Made by a program: the position numbers and the translations under genes
The notes under the pieces: model-generated
The model's database searches: none
Seen by the model: only the letters and a program-made list of their open reading frames with translations
Told to the model about the DNA's origin: nothing
Shown: positions 23,551-23,591 of the stretch, in pieces
Layout: the number at the start of each line of letters is the position of its first letter
Position numbering within the stretch: the stretch's first letter is position 1
Origin: Anaeromyxobacter sp.
Lineage (GTDB): Bacteria > Myxococcota > Myxococcia > Myxococcales > Anaeromyxobacteraceae
DNA: 23,591 nt
Reading direction: 5' to 3'
Assembly (NCBI GenBank): GCA_020028115.1
Contig: JAHWYA010000002.1
Span: 1 to 23,591, forward strand

Positions 23551-23591
23551 CGTCCCGGGCACCCCTCGTCGTCACCCCGTCTCCGACCCAC

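Overview
The window is very GC-rich, with strongly G/C-biased third codon positions, GTG/TTG starts and NtrC-family/sigma-54 regulation. The gene content (TPR + beta-barrel proteins, Met/His-rich envelope proteins, an initiator tRNA flanked by unrelated operons) suggests a soil delta-proteobacterium / Myxococcota, most like Anaeromyxobacter. That assignment is inference from style, not from a search.

Left part (1-4657, all +): a TPR-like exported protein, a long-chain acyl-CoA synthetase, a single-domain response regulator, an SCP2-like lipid carrier and a CaiB/BaiF (alpha-methylacyl-CoA racemase-like) protein. Together they look like fatty acyl-CoA metabolism. The racemase-like protein appears to have lost the internal segment that normally carries one of its acid/base catalytic residues. 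Next (4729-8890, +) is a metal-uptake operon: a small His/Cys exported protein, a beta-barrel of the type annotated as zinc-regulated outer-membrane receptor, and a ZnuA/ZnuC/ZnuB-type ABC importer whose genes overlap by 4 nt. A stand-alone initiator tRNA (8985-9061) with a clear sigma-70 promoter and a strong intrinsic terminator separates this from the rest.

Middle and right part (9509-22500) look like a metal (probably copper) stress island under sigma-54 control. A five-gene minus-strand operon (14688 down to 9509) encodes a Met/His-rich secreted protein, a TPR protein, a TPR + outer-membrane barrel, a membrane histidine kinase and an NtrC-type response regulator with intact GAFTGA loop. 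Divergent from it is a Met/His-rich lipoprotein gene. Then come a small secreted Cys protein, a chimeric wreck of an NtrC-type activator gene fused to the 3' part of a CopB-like P-type ATPase gene, a Met-rich membrane protein, a MacB/LolCDE-like ABC transporter (permease-ATPase-permease), a cupredoxin-like protein, two coupled unknown genes and a broken outer-membrane barrel gene. Four -24/-12 (sigma-54) promoter-like elements sit before the sensor operon, the Cys protein, the ABC operon and the broken barrel gene. A 17-bp palindrome, GTGAC-N7-GTCAC with small variations, lies about 60-92 bp upstream of the -24 element of three of them, with a degenerate version in front of the fourth. This is the enhancer position expected for the NtrC-type regulator. 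I consider this apparently self-regulating two-component/sigma-54 metal regulon the most interesting system in the window.

The right end holds a membrane-anchored or exported c-type cytochrome and a small exported DUF5666-like protein. No IS element, CRISPR array or rRNA was seen.
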